Below, one piece after another: positions 54,701-61,470 of a DNA stretch of 64,000 nt (positions within the stretch are counted from its first letter, which is position 1; the number at the start of each line of letters is the position of its first letter). A program made the position numbers and the translations under genes. Location: the NCBI RefSeq assembly GCF_004571135.1, contig NZ_SPSB01000001.1, positions 682,001 through 746,000 of the forward strand. The letters are read 5' to 3'. The notes under the pieces are model-generated. The model was not told the origin of the DNA. It did not search any database and saw only the letters and a list, made by a program, of their open reading frames with translations. Source of the stretch: Algoriphagus kandeliae. Its GTDB lineage: Bacteria; Bacteroidota; Bacteroidia; Cytophagales; Cyclobacteriaceae.

Positions 54701-55292
54701 GATGATCACCTTCTACACGCTCCATCAGCACATGCATATTGGGATTGAGCTGAGAATGCACGTAAGTTTCATCCCAAGTTTCAAACTCCTCAATACCTTG
54801 CATGATAGGATGGGACGGATCTACGATCTCAGCGGTGAATTCCCCCTCTTCATGGGATTTGAATTGTCCGCCTACAGTTTCCACATACCAATCCGAATTA
54901 CGGAAACACCAAGAAGCACTGTGAACCGGAATAAAAGCCTTACCACTTTGAATAAAGTCTTTTAATGCTTTTTCCTGATCAGATGTGATTTCATCATGAT
55001 TGGCATAAATCATTAAGCCATCATAATTATATAAAACATCCTCATTTAGATCTTTGGGATCCGTCGTATAGGTTAGGTTGATTCCTTTTTGGAATAAGGG
55101 GATACCCAGATGGAGCATTAATTTTTCGGAATTATGATGCTCACTTTCATGTCCAAGAACTAGAATTTCCACTCTTCGTGGTTCGGTCATGGATAAGTAG
55201 GTCTCCTTCTTTTTACTGCAGGACACTGCCAGCAACAGAAAGAGAATTATAAGGGAATAAAGAGGTGATTTTCGATTAAATTGGGTCATCAT
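51786..55292 (-). CDS. Large lipoprotein: ThuA, beta-propeller, HEAT, LamG-like and cupredoxin domains
   Basis: A 1168-residue lipoprotein (acylated Cys25 in LLAVSC). Domains in order: ThuA-like (about 40-255; VLGHESEHHNSEKL, PVHSASWCFRNSDWYVETVGGQFKSH); a beta-propeller resembling membrane-bound dehydrogenase or sorbosone-dehydrogenase proteins (about 275-665; calcium-type loops such as EDTDGDGKADKATVF); helical HEAT-type repeats (about 670-870); a concanavalin/LamG-like region (about 890-1030); and a cupredoxin (about 1045-1168). The copper ligands are visible: a His near 1083 (MQHNMV), Cys1152, His1157 and a following Met in the CTVPGHWRMM segment. No CxxCH heme motif is present. It probably oxidises a sugar or related compound in the periplasm. 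It is first in its operon. Confidence 0.85.
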   Translation of the reverse strand: MMTQFNRKSPLYSLIILFLLLAVSCSKKKETYLSMTEPRRVEILVLGHESEHHNSEKLMLHLGIPLFQKGINLTYTTDPKDLNEDVLYNYDGLMIYANHDEITSDQEKALKDFIQSGKAFIPVHSASWCFRNSDWYVETVGGQFKSHEEGEFTAEIVDPSHPIMQGIEEFETWDETYVHSQLNPNMHVLMERVEGDHREPYAWTLEEGNGRVFYTAYGHNEETWKQPEFQELIANGILWAVGDQVNQLLTDYQIPIPEFRDAEIPNYERRDPAPRFQLPLSPEESMKLVQIPVGFEMELFASEPMIINPMAMTWDERGRLYVIETVDYPNEVRTEGGNDKIKILEDTDGDGKADKATVFAENLNIPTSIMAVNGGVLISMAPDFVFLKDTDGDDLADVREVIMTGWGKSDTHAGPSNLKYGFDNKIWGVLGYSGFRGEVSGKQHSFGQGVYRFEPNGENMEYLGNTSNNTWGLGFTEDFETFISTANGQHSVYFSMANNYVRRPIFQGSANTVHGIDSHYDMPHLTPFLRQVDWHGGYTAAAGHNFYTARSFPENYWNRIAFVSEPTGRVLHHAIINPDGSGFTEKNGFNILASSDEWFSPVHAEVGPDGALWVADWYNFIIQHNPTPRGFENGAGNAYINPLRDSQHGRIYRISYKGGEDSKTFNLKDADGATLIEALKSDNLFWRITAQRLIVEKQDKSIVEDLYGIIQNQEVDKVGLNGPAVNALWTLHGLGELDGGNEVAIRVVERALNHPSAAVRKNAIRVLPRTATSLKAIMASNVINDSDLHTRKEAFLAISDMPFSEDAAKMLVEVAQKEENGEDAYLPQAIFAAVLSHPTEFAKREISTAIQADENTELSLSDRISRSLVAEQYPLDQRNSILFPPDVAGKEIDIRMMVSKGENPLEGVLVAQGNNTNGYSLYIYQDALHFAVAQDNNLTILSSKKGLPEEQFTINASLLEDGSMSLKINGQEIGQGKTKGLFTESLSPNRVRVGQNDSRNVVGKYEGTWWFGGRLSNKSTLSLRKPGTALDEEETTSATVAANGTSFVKIAVVPHEMKYDKTSFTVKAGSQVTIDFENPDFMQHNMVIGQKGSLEIIGKAADELARNPKGAEQNYVPSIPEVIIATRLVDPEGRESLVFVAPSEPGEYPFVCTVPGHWRMMNGIMKVE

Positions 55293-55418
55293 TCTGATTT
55301 ACTTTTTCGGAAAGCTATATTCTAAATAATTCAGGTTCAATGCTCACTGTATTTATTTGAAAACTGACTGAATTTTATCATTTTGTTGAACTAAAGGGGA
55401 TAAAAACAAAAAGATACA

Positions 55419-56303
55419 GTGAAAAATCCAGTTAAGAAAACACGTATTCCAGAGCAGAAAGCCTTTGTGATTCAGGAATTAATCGCTCCATTTTTTGATG
55501 TTAACTGGCATTTTCATTCCGAGTACCAATTATTTGTTGTGCTGAAGGGGAGAGGGACTCGTTTTATTGGGGACCATATGCAAGCATTTCGAGAAGGTGA
55601 TCTGGTTTTTACGGGTCCTAATTTGCCTCATTTGTGGAAAAATGATAAAGAATATCATGATCCTAAAAATGGTCTCGGTACTCATGGTATCGTTATTTAT
55701 CTTCCAGATAATTTTTTAAATCAATCGGTTTTTTCTCTAGAAGAATTTGAAGGAATCGCTCAAATGCTGAAAAAGTCAGAAAGGGGAATTGAAGTGACTG
55801 GCAAGACAAATCAGCTAATCACGGAAATGATGAAAGAAATGCTTCATTTGAAGGGGACGCAGCGAATTATTCAATTATTGAAAATTCTCGAATTGATGGT
55901 TGATTCACCGGATTGTAGATTGATTACCAATGCTGGTTACATCAACTCCAATAAAGAGTCTGAAAAGGATAGAATGGGGCAAGTCTATGAATATGTGATG
56001 CAGAATTTTCAGGGAAAAGTCAGTCTTAAGGAGGCTGCACGAATTTCCAATCTTTCCCAATCAGCCTTTAGCCGATATTTTAAATCTCGTGTGAATAAGA
56101 CTTTTTCTGAGTTTTTGACCGAGGTTCGAATTTCCCATGCTTGCAAATTATTGCATGAAAGTGACCTGAATATCAGTGAGATAGCCTATGAATGTGGGTT
56201 TTTCACCCTTTCAAATTTTAATAGGCTATTTAAAGAGCGGATGAACCAAACACCACAAGAATACAGGAAGGAATTTTTGGATGCTTTTGCGGCTGTTTCT
56301 TAA
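55419..56303 (+). CDS. AraC-family transcriptional regulator with cupin sensor domain
   Basis: A 294-residue regulator starting at a GTG (55419). Residues 20-100 look like a cupin/AraC-N sensor (WHFHSEYQLFVVLKGRGTRFIGDH, GDLVFTGPNLPHLW). The C-terminal 100 residues hold two helix-turn-helix motifs (KVSLKEAARISNLSQSAFSRYFKSRV and DLNISEIAYECGFFTLSNFNRLFKERM). It is divergent from the large ThuA-type gene across about 125 bp, so it is a good candidate to control that operon in response to a sugar. Its stop overlaps that of the response regulator by 4 bp. Confidence 0.92.
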   Translation: MKNPVKKTRIPEQKAFVIQELIAPFFDVNWHFHSEYQLFVVLKGRGTRFIGDHMQAFREGDLVFTGPNLPHLWKNDKEYHDPKNGLGTHGIVIYLPDNFLNQSVFSLEEFEGIAQMLKKSERGIEVTGKTNQLITEMMKEMLHLKGTQRIIQLLKILELMVDSPDCRLITNAGYINSNKESEKDRMGQVYEYVMQNFQGKVSLKEAARISNLSQSAFSRYFKSRVNKTFSEFLTEVRISHACKLLHESDLNISEIAYECGFFTLSNFNRLFKERMNQTPQEYRKEFLDAFAAVS

Positions 56304-56977
56304 TCCAAATTGATTTTTTCAAAAACCTCATCAGCATACGAGGAACTAACAGGAACTGTGAATTTCCCAAGACGCAATTGATGTTTTTCGGCAACTTTGA
56401 TGTGGTTTTTATTTGCCAAGAAAGAACGGTGAGTCCGGATGAAATAGGAAGGGAGTAATTTCTCGGCCTCTTGTAAAGTCATCCGGGTTTGATGACAAGC
56501 GTCTATGGTTTGAAAATGGACATAATTACCCTTGGATTCACAAAAGATTAAATCTGAGAAATCAATTCGAACTTGTCCTTCATTGGTTTTGATAAAGATC
56601 CAAAGCTCTTCTTCAGCATGAGATGAAAACCAATCTCTAGCTTTTTGACAGGCTTTCAGAAAACGTGGAAAGCTGAATGGCTTCAATAAATAATCCATAG
56701 CATCCAAATCGAAGCCTTTTACTGCATAATCCGAATATGCGGTGGTGAAAATTACCTCGGTTCCTTTGGGAAGCAACTGAACCAAATCTATCCCCGAAAT
56801 ATCGGGCATATTGATATCCAAGAAAAGTAAAGGAATGGAATGCTCTTTCAAGTATTCCAAACCTTCTATTGCATTGGTGAATGTTGCCTGAAGTTCCAAA
56901 AAGGGAACTTTGGCAGCATGGGATTTAATTACTTCGAGGGCAAAGGATTCGTCATCTATAGCGATGGCTTGGATCAT
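56300..56977 (-). CDS. LytTR-type response regulator
   Basis: A 225-residue regulator. The receiver domain (1-118) has the phosphoacceptor Asp54 in LLFLDINMPDISG, with the acidic pair Asp8/Asp9 and a Lys in LLKPFSF. The C-terminal LytTR DNA-binding domain (about 128-222) includes LIFCESKGNYVHF and SYFIRTHRSFLANKNHI. It follows the sensor kinase gene by 3 bp and is its cognate regulator. Targets are unknown; the SLC13 transporter upstream is a likely candidate. Confidence 0.94.
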   Translation of the reverse strand: MIQAIAIDDESFALEVIKSHAAKVPFLELQATFTNAIEGLEYLKEHSIPLLFLDINMPDISGIDLVQLLPKGTEVIFTTAYSDYAVKGFDLDAMDYLLKPFSFPRFLKACQKARDWFSSHAEEELWIFIKTNEGQVRIDFSDLIFCESKGNYVHFQTIDACHQTRMTLQEAEKLLPSYFIRTHRSFLANKNHIKVAEKHQLRLGKFTVPVSSSYADEVFEKINLD

Positions 56978-56980
56978 GGT

Positions 56981-58390
56981 TTATTGAATTTGAACCGAAA
57001 AATGGACAAAGAAATCGGTATCATTTGAAATGATATTCAATTGATGTCGATTGGGATATACCAAATTCAAACGCTTTTTGACATTATCCAAACCGATTCC
57101 TGATGATTCTTGTGATTTTTCCTTTGATTTCGAGGCATGAACGCTATTTACCAAATCCAAATGAACCGAACCTGAAATACATCGCAGGTTCATTCGAATC
57201 CAGGATTTTTCCTTTGCAGAAATGCCATGTTTGAAAGCATTTTCCAAGAAAGGAATCAAAAGCATAGGAGCTATCATTCCTTTGCAGGAATCATCATTGA
57301 TCTGGAAATCAACTTCCAGATTGGATTGAGCTCCAAATCGCAGCATTTGCAGATCAATGTAATTTCTCAAATAATCGATTTCCCTGGAAAGAGGAATTTT
57401 AGCCTGTTGGTTTTCATGAAGCATAAAGCGCATCATATCTCCCAGCTTTTGAATCCCATCAGAGGTTTTTTCTGCATTTTCCATGAGGGCACTTGCATAT
57501 AGCGTATTTAGCGCATTGAAAAGGAAGTGAGGATTAATCTGGGAGCGTAAGAAGTCCAGGTTGGCATTCCCTTGATTTACCTCAGTAGTAAGGTTCAAAA
57601 TTTGCCCGGTCATGGATTCATATTTTTTGAAAATTAAATTCGATAAAGGGTTGATTATTAATAGAATAATTCCATTCACCAAGAATCCAATTAAAATAAC
57701 TTCTTCCTTATTGTTATAAGCTCCAATGATCATGAATAGCATAAATACTGCGATCAATAAAAGTGCTGTAAACCAATTGGCTTGACGTTGTTTGCCGGCT
57801 TTTCGCTTTTTGTAAATCAAGAAAAAATTGTAGGTAACAATCCCAAGAATTACTGGAAGAAAGATCAGGAATACGATAATCACTGATTCTCCGATGATTG
57901 TTTTTTGGCCTAAAAAGAGGAAGAAGATCAAAACAATAAAGGTCAAAATCAGTCGACTGAGATTGTAAAAAAAGTAATTAGGGAATCGGGGAGGTGTAAA
58001 CATCCCCTTGAGTACCAAAGAGCCTCCCTGATGACTGATATACAGAAATATAACTCCCAAATAAAGCTGGAATAGATTTTCAAAGCTGGAATTGAGTCCA
58101 ATGGTTAAAATCGATGAAAACAGAAAACCCAATCCTAATGTCAAGATTCCAAAGCCTAAGAGTGGTCCTATTTTTTTTGTACTTAAATAGTTGGGAATCA
58201 ATCGCATGTGGAAAATATAAAAAGTCATATACAAAGCTGTAGGAATGAAAATCTTGGCGTAGGAGGGAGAACCGCTAGAAAGCCAGCGATGGGAATTGAT
58301 GGAAGTGAGGTTGAAGAGCACAATGCTCACAAAGAGTAAAGTGGTAATCCACCATTCAATCTGTCGGAAATCAAAACTTTTCGTTTTCAT
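56981..58390 (-). CDS. LytS-type membrane sensor histidine kinase
   Basis: A 469-residue kinase. About seven or more hydrophobic segments fill residues 10-260 and probably form the sensor in the inner membrane. The His_kinase motif QINPHFLFNALNTLYASAL places the phosphoacceptor His near residue 290. The ATP-binding N box is LIPFLENAFKHGIS near 380, with GIGLDNVKKRL near 435. The start ATG is 3 bp after a small membrane-peptide ORF. It forms a two-gene system with the LytTR regulator. Confidence 0.93.
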   Translation of the reverse strand: MKTKSFDFRQIEWWITTLLFVSIVLFNLTSINSHRWLSSGSPSYAKIFIPTALYMTFYIFHMRLIPNYLSTKKIGPLLGFGILTLGLGFLFSSILTIGLNSSFENLFQLYLGVIFLYISHQGGSLVLKGMFTPPRFPNYFFYNLSRLILTFIVLIFFLFLGQKTIIGESVIIVFLIFLPVILGIVTYNFFLIYKKRKAGKQRQANWFTALLLIAVFMLFMIIGAYNNKEEVILIGFLVNGIILLIINPLSNLIFKKYESMTGQILNLTTEVNQGNANLDFLRSQINPHFLFNALNTLYASALMENAEKTSDGIQKLGDMMRFMLHENQQAKIPLSREIDYLRNYIDLQMLRFGAQSNLEVDFQINDDSCKGMIAPMLLIPFLENAFKHGISAKEKSWIRMNLRCISGSVHLDLVNSVHASKSKEKSQESSGIGLDNVKKRLNLVYPNRHQLNIISNDTDFFVHFSVQIQ

Positions 58391-58393
58391 CTT

Positions 58394-58495
58394 TTAAATA
58401 AGAGTCAAAATGGAAATAAGGTGATAAATCAAGGCAACCAAAAGAAGAAAATAAAAGCCTTTATGTTTTTTGGGTACAGAAGCAATACGTTTCAT
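58394..58495 (-). CDS. Hypothetical 33-residue single-span membrane peptide
   Basis: A short ORF missed by usual length cut-offs. It has an ATG at 58495 and a TAA ending 3 bp before the sensor-kinase ATG. The sequence begins MKRIASVPKKHKG, a basic N-terminus with Lys/Arg/His, and continues with about 20 strongly hydrophobic residues (FYFLLLVALIYHLISILTLI). This is the plan of a one-helix membrane peptide with positive-inside orientation. It lies 108 bp downstream of the SLC13 gene on the same strand. Translation is unproven; the tight spacing to the kinase start is the main support. Confidence 0.45.
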   Translation of the reverse strand: MKRIASVPKKHKGFYFLLLVALIYHLISILTLI

Positions 58496-58603
58496 CTTGT
58501 TGTCTGATTTTTTGACAACATTACTAGCGGAATAGATCAACCACAATTTCTTGGGATGAAAGGGCTGGATTTTGGGACAGAATGTGAAAATCCCCTTTAT
58601 TTC

Positions 58604-60070
58604 TTAAAATGGATTGGTTTGAAGGTCAATATTCCAAAGAGTAGGCAATAGGTAATAAACCAAAAGCGTGACGATGAGAATTGATAAAATATTCAGCCAG
58701 AAGCCTGCTTTCACCATATCATTCATTTTTAAGTAGCCCGAACCAAATACTACCGCATTGGGAGGGGTGGCCACGGGGAGCATAAATGCACAACTGGCTG
58801 CCAAGGTTGCACCAACCATTAATCCAAAAGGATGAAGATCAAGTTTAAGGGCTACAGACGCCAAAATGGGGAGAAGCATGGAGGCTGTTGCGACATTGGA
58901 AGTCACTTCGGTCAAGAAATTTACAGCGGCTACAATAATTAGGAGCAATAAGAAAAAGGATATTCCTTCAATTAATGTAAACCGTTGACCAATCCATTCA
59001 GCCAAGCCTGTTTCTTTAAATCCTTCAGCTAAAGCCAATCCACCTCCAAATAGTATTAAAATACCCCAAGGAATGGATTCTGCTGTTTTCCAATCGAGAA
59101 TTCTTTTAGTTTTAGTTGAATCGGGGAGAAGGAACAGGAGAACAACTCCCGTTAATACAATGATGGTATCATCAATTCCCGGAATTAATTTGACCAATAA
59201 GAAGCTTCTTGAAATCCATGAAAAACAAACTAAAGCGAAAACCGCAAGAACAGTTTTTTCTTCAAATTTCATATTGCCAAGTTTTTTCAATTGTTCTTTA
59301 ACAATGGATTTTCCTTCCTCTAGGCGATAATTTTTAGGAAGGGGATTGGCAAAATTGACTAAATACCACCAACAAATAGCGATTAGAATTAAGGAAAGCG
59401 GAAATCCAAAAAGTAACCATTCATTAAACCCTATGGAATATCCATATAGATCTTTTACTACGGCTGCTAATATGGTATTGGTAGGAGTTCCGATTAAGGT
59501 GGCCACACCGCCTATAGATGCGCTGTATGCAATTCCCAACATGATATTTTTGCCCAGTTTCTTAGCCAGTTTTCCTTGATGACCGGATAATTGTTCCTGA
59601 AATTGTTTAACAACAGCCAATCCAATAGGTAACATCATTAGCGATGTTGCTGAATTTGAGATCCACATGGATAGAAATCCAGTGGCTAAAATAAATCCTA
59701 AAACAATCGTTCTTAGGTCAGTTCCAATTAGATTAATGATCGATAGGGCGATTCGACGATGCAAGTTCCATTTTTCGATTCCTGTTGCCATTAAAAATCC
59801 ACCCATATAAAGCATCACAGTTGGATGCATATAATTAGCGGAAACATTATTTATAGGAAGAATTTTTAACGTGGGCATGATGATCAACGGAAGGAAAGCC
59901 GTTGCTGCAATAGGCAATGCCTCGGTAATCCACCAGATAGCCATCCAGGTAGCTAAGGCAAGCATAGATAAAGCTTCAGGATTCAATCCAGGAGATTGAA
60001 CAAAAAATAAGATTGCAAGAAAAGAAATTGGTCCTAGAAATAGACCGACAGTGGAAAGAGAGATTTTCAT
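58604..60070 (-). CDS. SLC13/DASS family sodium-coupled anion symporter
   Basis: A 488-residue polytopic membrane protein of the divalent anion/Na+ symporter family, with about 12 hydrophobic segments. Signature regions are the SNTS-like motif (here WISNSATSLMMLP near residue 140) and the GTPTNTILAAV segment near 190, with their C-terminal repeats TSNVATASMLLPI (about 392) and PVATPPNAVVFGSGY (about 435). Known substrates of the family are dicarboxylates, citrate or sulfate. The neighbouring LytTR system, encoded downstream on the same strand, may regulate it. Substrate is not predictable. Confidence 0.9.
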   Translation of the reverse strand: MKISLSTVGLFLGPISFLAILFFVQSPGLNPEALSMLALATWMAIWWITEALPIAATAFLPLIIMPTLKILPINNVSANYMHPTVMLYMGGFLMATGIEKWNLHRRIALSIINLIGTDLRTIVLGFILATGFLSMWISNSATSLMMLPIGLAVVKQFQEQLSGHQGKLAKKLGKNIMLGIAYSASIGGVATLIGTPTNTILAAVVKDLYGYSIGFNEWLLFGFPLSLILIAICWWYLVNFANPLPKNYRLEEGKSIVKEQLKKLGNMKFEEKTVLAVFALVCFSWISRSFLLVKLIPGIDDTIIVLTGVVLLFLLPDSTKTKRILDWKTAESIPWGILILFGGGLALAEGFKETGLAEWIGQRFTLIEGISFFLLLLIIVAAVNFLTEVTSNVATASMLLPILASVALKLDLHPFGLMVGATLAASCAFMLPVATPPNAVVFGSGYLKMNDMVKAGFWLNILSILIVTLLVYYLLPTLWNIDLQTNPF

Positions 60071-60160
60071 TCGTTGCTAAAGGGTAGAAGCTTATGCGTC
60101 TTGAAATTAGAAATAAATATGAAATCTGAAGGCTAAAAATTATTTACTTAACATAATATA

Positions 60161-60295
60161 AATTATATAACAATTATAATGTTTTGCGTCCACGCAGTGG
60201 TTTACATAAGATCAGTTATCGTCACTTCAGTGCGATAACTGATCTTATGTAAAAGCAAAACACGGCCTTCACCACCAACCGCTTGTTATATAATT
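60161..60295. repeat. Large composite inverted-repeat element
   Basis: Outer arms AATTATATAACAA (60161-60173) and TTGTTATATAATT (60283-60295) are perfect complements. Inner arms GTTTTGC (60181-60187) / GCAAAAC (60255-60261) and a perfect 21-bp pair (60201-60221 / 60233-60253), extended by CAC / GTG around a TTCA loop, nest inside. This would fold as a long cruciform or RNA hairpin. Confidence 0.8.
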
Positions 60296-60309
60296 CTATA
60301 TTATATTAA

Positions 60310-60325
60310 CCACGCAGTTGCGTGG
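60310..60325. repeat. CCACGC-AGTT-GCGTGG hairpin
   Basis: A perfect 6-bp inverted repeat. The related CCACGCAGTGG occurs at 60190-60200 inside the larger element, so the two are copies of one motif. Confidence 0.6.
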
Positions 60326-60390
60326 ACCGAACCCTTTCGTTTCGCATTGAAGCTCTTTTGGGTTTCGTGAAGCGATTGACTTTAGTGCCA

Positions 60391-60403
60391 TTGTTATATA
60401 ATT
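60391..60403. repeat. Third copy of the TTGTTATATAATT end motif
   Basis: TTGTTATATAATT appears 108 bases after the copy at 60283, in the same orientation, so a second unit of the element (60283-60403) may be present. Confidence 0.6.
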
Positions 60404-60445
60404 AGTTTTATTTTAAATAGCCGTTTCGGCCAGCGCTATTGGCTA

Positions 60446-60480
60446 CGAGAGCTTTTTGCTTTTGGTAGCAAAAACTCTCG
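60446..60480. repeat. GC/AT hairpin with a bulged C
   Basis: CGAGAG-C-TTTTTGCT (60446-60460) pairs with AGCAAAAA-CTCTCG (60467-60480) around a TTTGGT loop: 14 pairs with one bulged C. Confidence 0.7.
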
Positions 60481-60581
60481 CGCACCAATCCGCATCCGCA
60501 CGGCCGCCCTGTTCCAAAGCTGCTATTTTATTCTACCCGCCCGCTGTGCCGTGCCGGCAGTTCCCTACGCTAAGCATAAGA

Positions 60582-60674
60582 TTTAAAGGCTGTCTATTTT
60601 TTCGTGTACTGTACGATTGTACGTGTTGCTCTCAAATATGCGATTCTCAGGCGTTAGGATTTTCAGCCTTTAAA
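60582..60674. repeat. 11-bp inverted repeat spanning 93 bases
   Basis: TTTAAAGGCTG (60582-60592) and CAGCCTTTAAA (60664-60674) are perfect complements enclosing 71 bases that include the semi-palindromic TACTGTACGATTGTACGT. Confidence 0.55.
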
Positions 60675-60851
60675 ACACATGCTTGCCTGCGCTTTGATGG
60701 CGCTATCCTTGACTGTTAGTTGTTCATGTGAAATGTGTGCTAGTCTGAAGCCTTTCTTTTTGCTATGTACGCTGTATTTGCCTTTGGTGGCCTGTGGGTC
60801 GATCTGTTGTTGTTCAGTAGCCTTTGTGAACGCTCAAGCCGCTGGGCTCAA

Positions 60852-60875
60852 ACTTTCTGCCTTGATGCAGAAAGT
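60852..60875. repeat. Perfect 9-bp hairpin
   Basis: ACTTTCTGC (60852-60860) and GCAGAAAGT (60867-60875) around CTTGAT. No T tract follows, so it is not a simple terminator. Confidence 0.55.
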
Positions 60876-61049
60876 ATGCAAAGAAATCAAGAAGGAATAA
60901 TCGGCCAGCCGCACAGGGCGGGCGCATCCCCGCGATTCCTTCAACCCACCCGCCTTCAAAAACTCAACTTCCCTTCTACCTAAAAATCAAGTTATATGGT
61001 TTTACCACTCCCCGCCAATAGCAAATATCCGGCTGAACCTATCGGAAAT

Positions 61050-61123
61050 TGCAAGGGCAAGTAAATCCAGGCCTTTTTAGCCAAGCACAGCCCAACGCTC
61101 CGTAAACGGCCTGAACCCTTGCA
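61050..61123. repeat. Two-step inverted repeat
   Basis: TGCAAGGG (61050-61057) pairs with CCCTTGCA (61116-61123), and CAGGCC (61068-61073) with GGCCTG (61108-61113), leaving a 34-base centre. The two arms are separated by unequal spacers (10 and 2 bases). Confidence 0.55.
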
Positions 61124-61470
61124 TTTGCCTCATGCCGTCCGATCTGGCCAGGATTGCCCGGGTGTGGTTGCTCAGAGCGCTTACTTAAAGCTTATTATTT
61201 ATGTCTCGCTTTATCTTCAATTCTCGTGGCTGTTTGCTCAGCATTCGTTTCAAGGCTGGTTACTTTTCAGTTGTCATCAAGCCTTTATTTGTTTTCAAGT
61301 ACCATTTTAAGCTCTTGCAAAGAATTCTCTTTTTGATGTGATTACCTTGGCTAAAAAACTCAAACGCATTAATTTGTTTTTGACATTCGCAACGTACGGG
61401 AGTTTATAACTCTCTTGCTTTGCGCCTAATCTGAAGGCACCTTATGATCTGTTTCTAACCTATTAGTAAA

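Larger units (their letters stand above)
60071..61470. other. Gene-free, hairpin-rich 1.4-kb stretch
   Basis: No credible protein-coding gene is seen. The left part (60161-60403) is AT-rich with long inverted repeats. The middle (60421-60990) has GC-rich blocks, and the right part (61020-61340) has further GC-rich and inverted-repeat sequence. Short open frames of 60-88 codons occur on the plus strand (for example 60456-60719 and 60679-60900), but they overlap each other, are Cys-rich and show no family match. Composition differs from the housekeeping genes to the left. It separates the SLC13 gene from the nos accessory genes. Confidence 0.7.

Noticed and set aside
60161-60403. Interpretation as a true integron attC array
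   Set aside because: The expected RYYYAAC and GTTRRRY core motifs are not matched, no integrase gene is in the window, and no cassette ORFs lie between the repeats.
60456-60983. Three overlapping plus-strand open frames of 73-88 codons (60456-60719, 60679-60900, 60765-60983)
   Set aside because: They overlap each other, are rich in Cys and Leu by composition, show no recognisable domain, and sit in hairpin-rich sequence. They look like chance frames in decayed DNA.
61119-61336. Two overlapping open frames of about 60 codons
   Set aside because: No domain, no promoter or start signal, and mutual overlap in a structured non-coding stretch.
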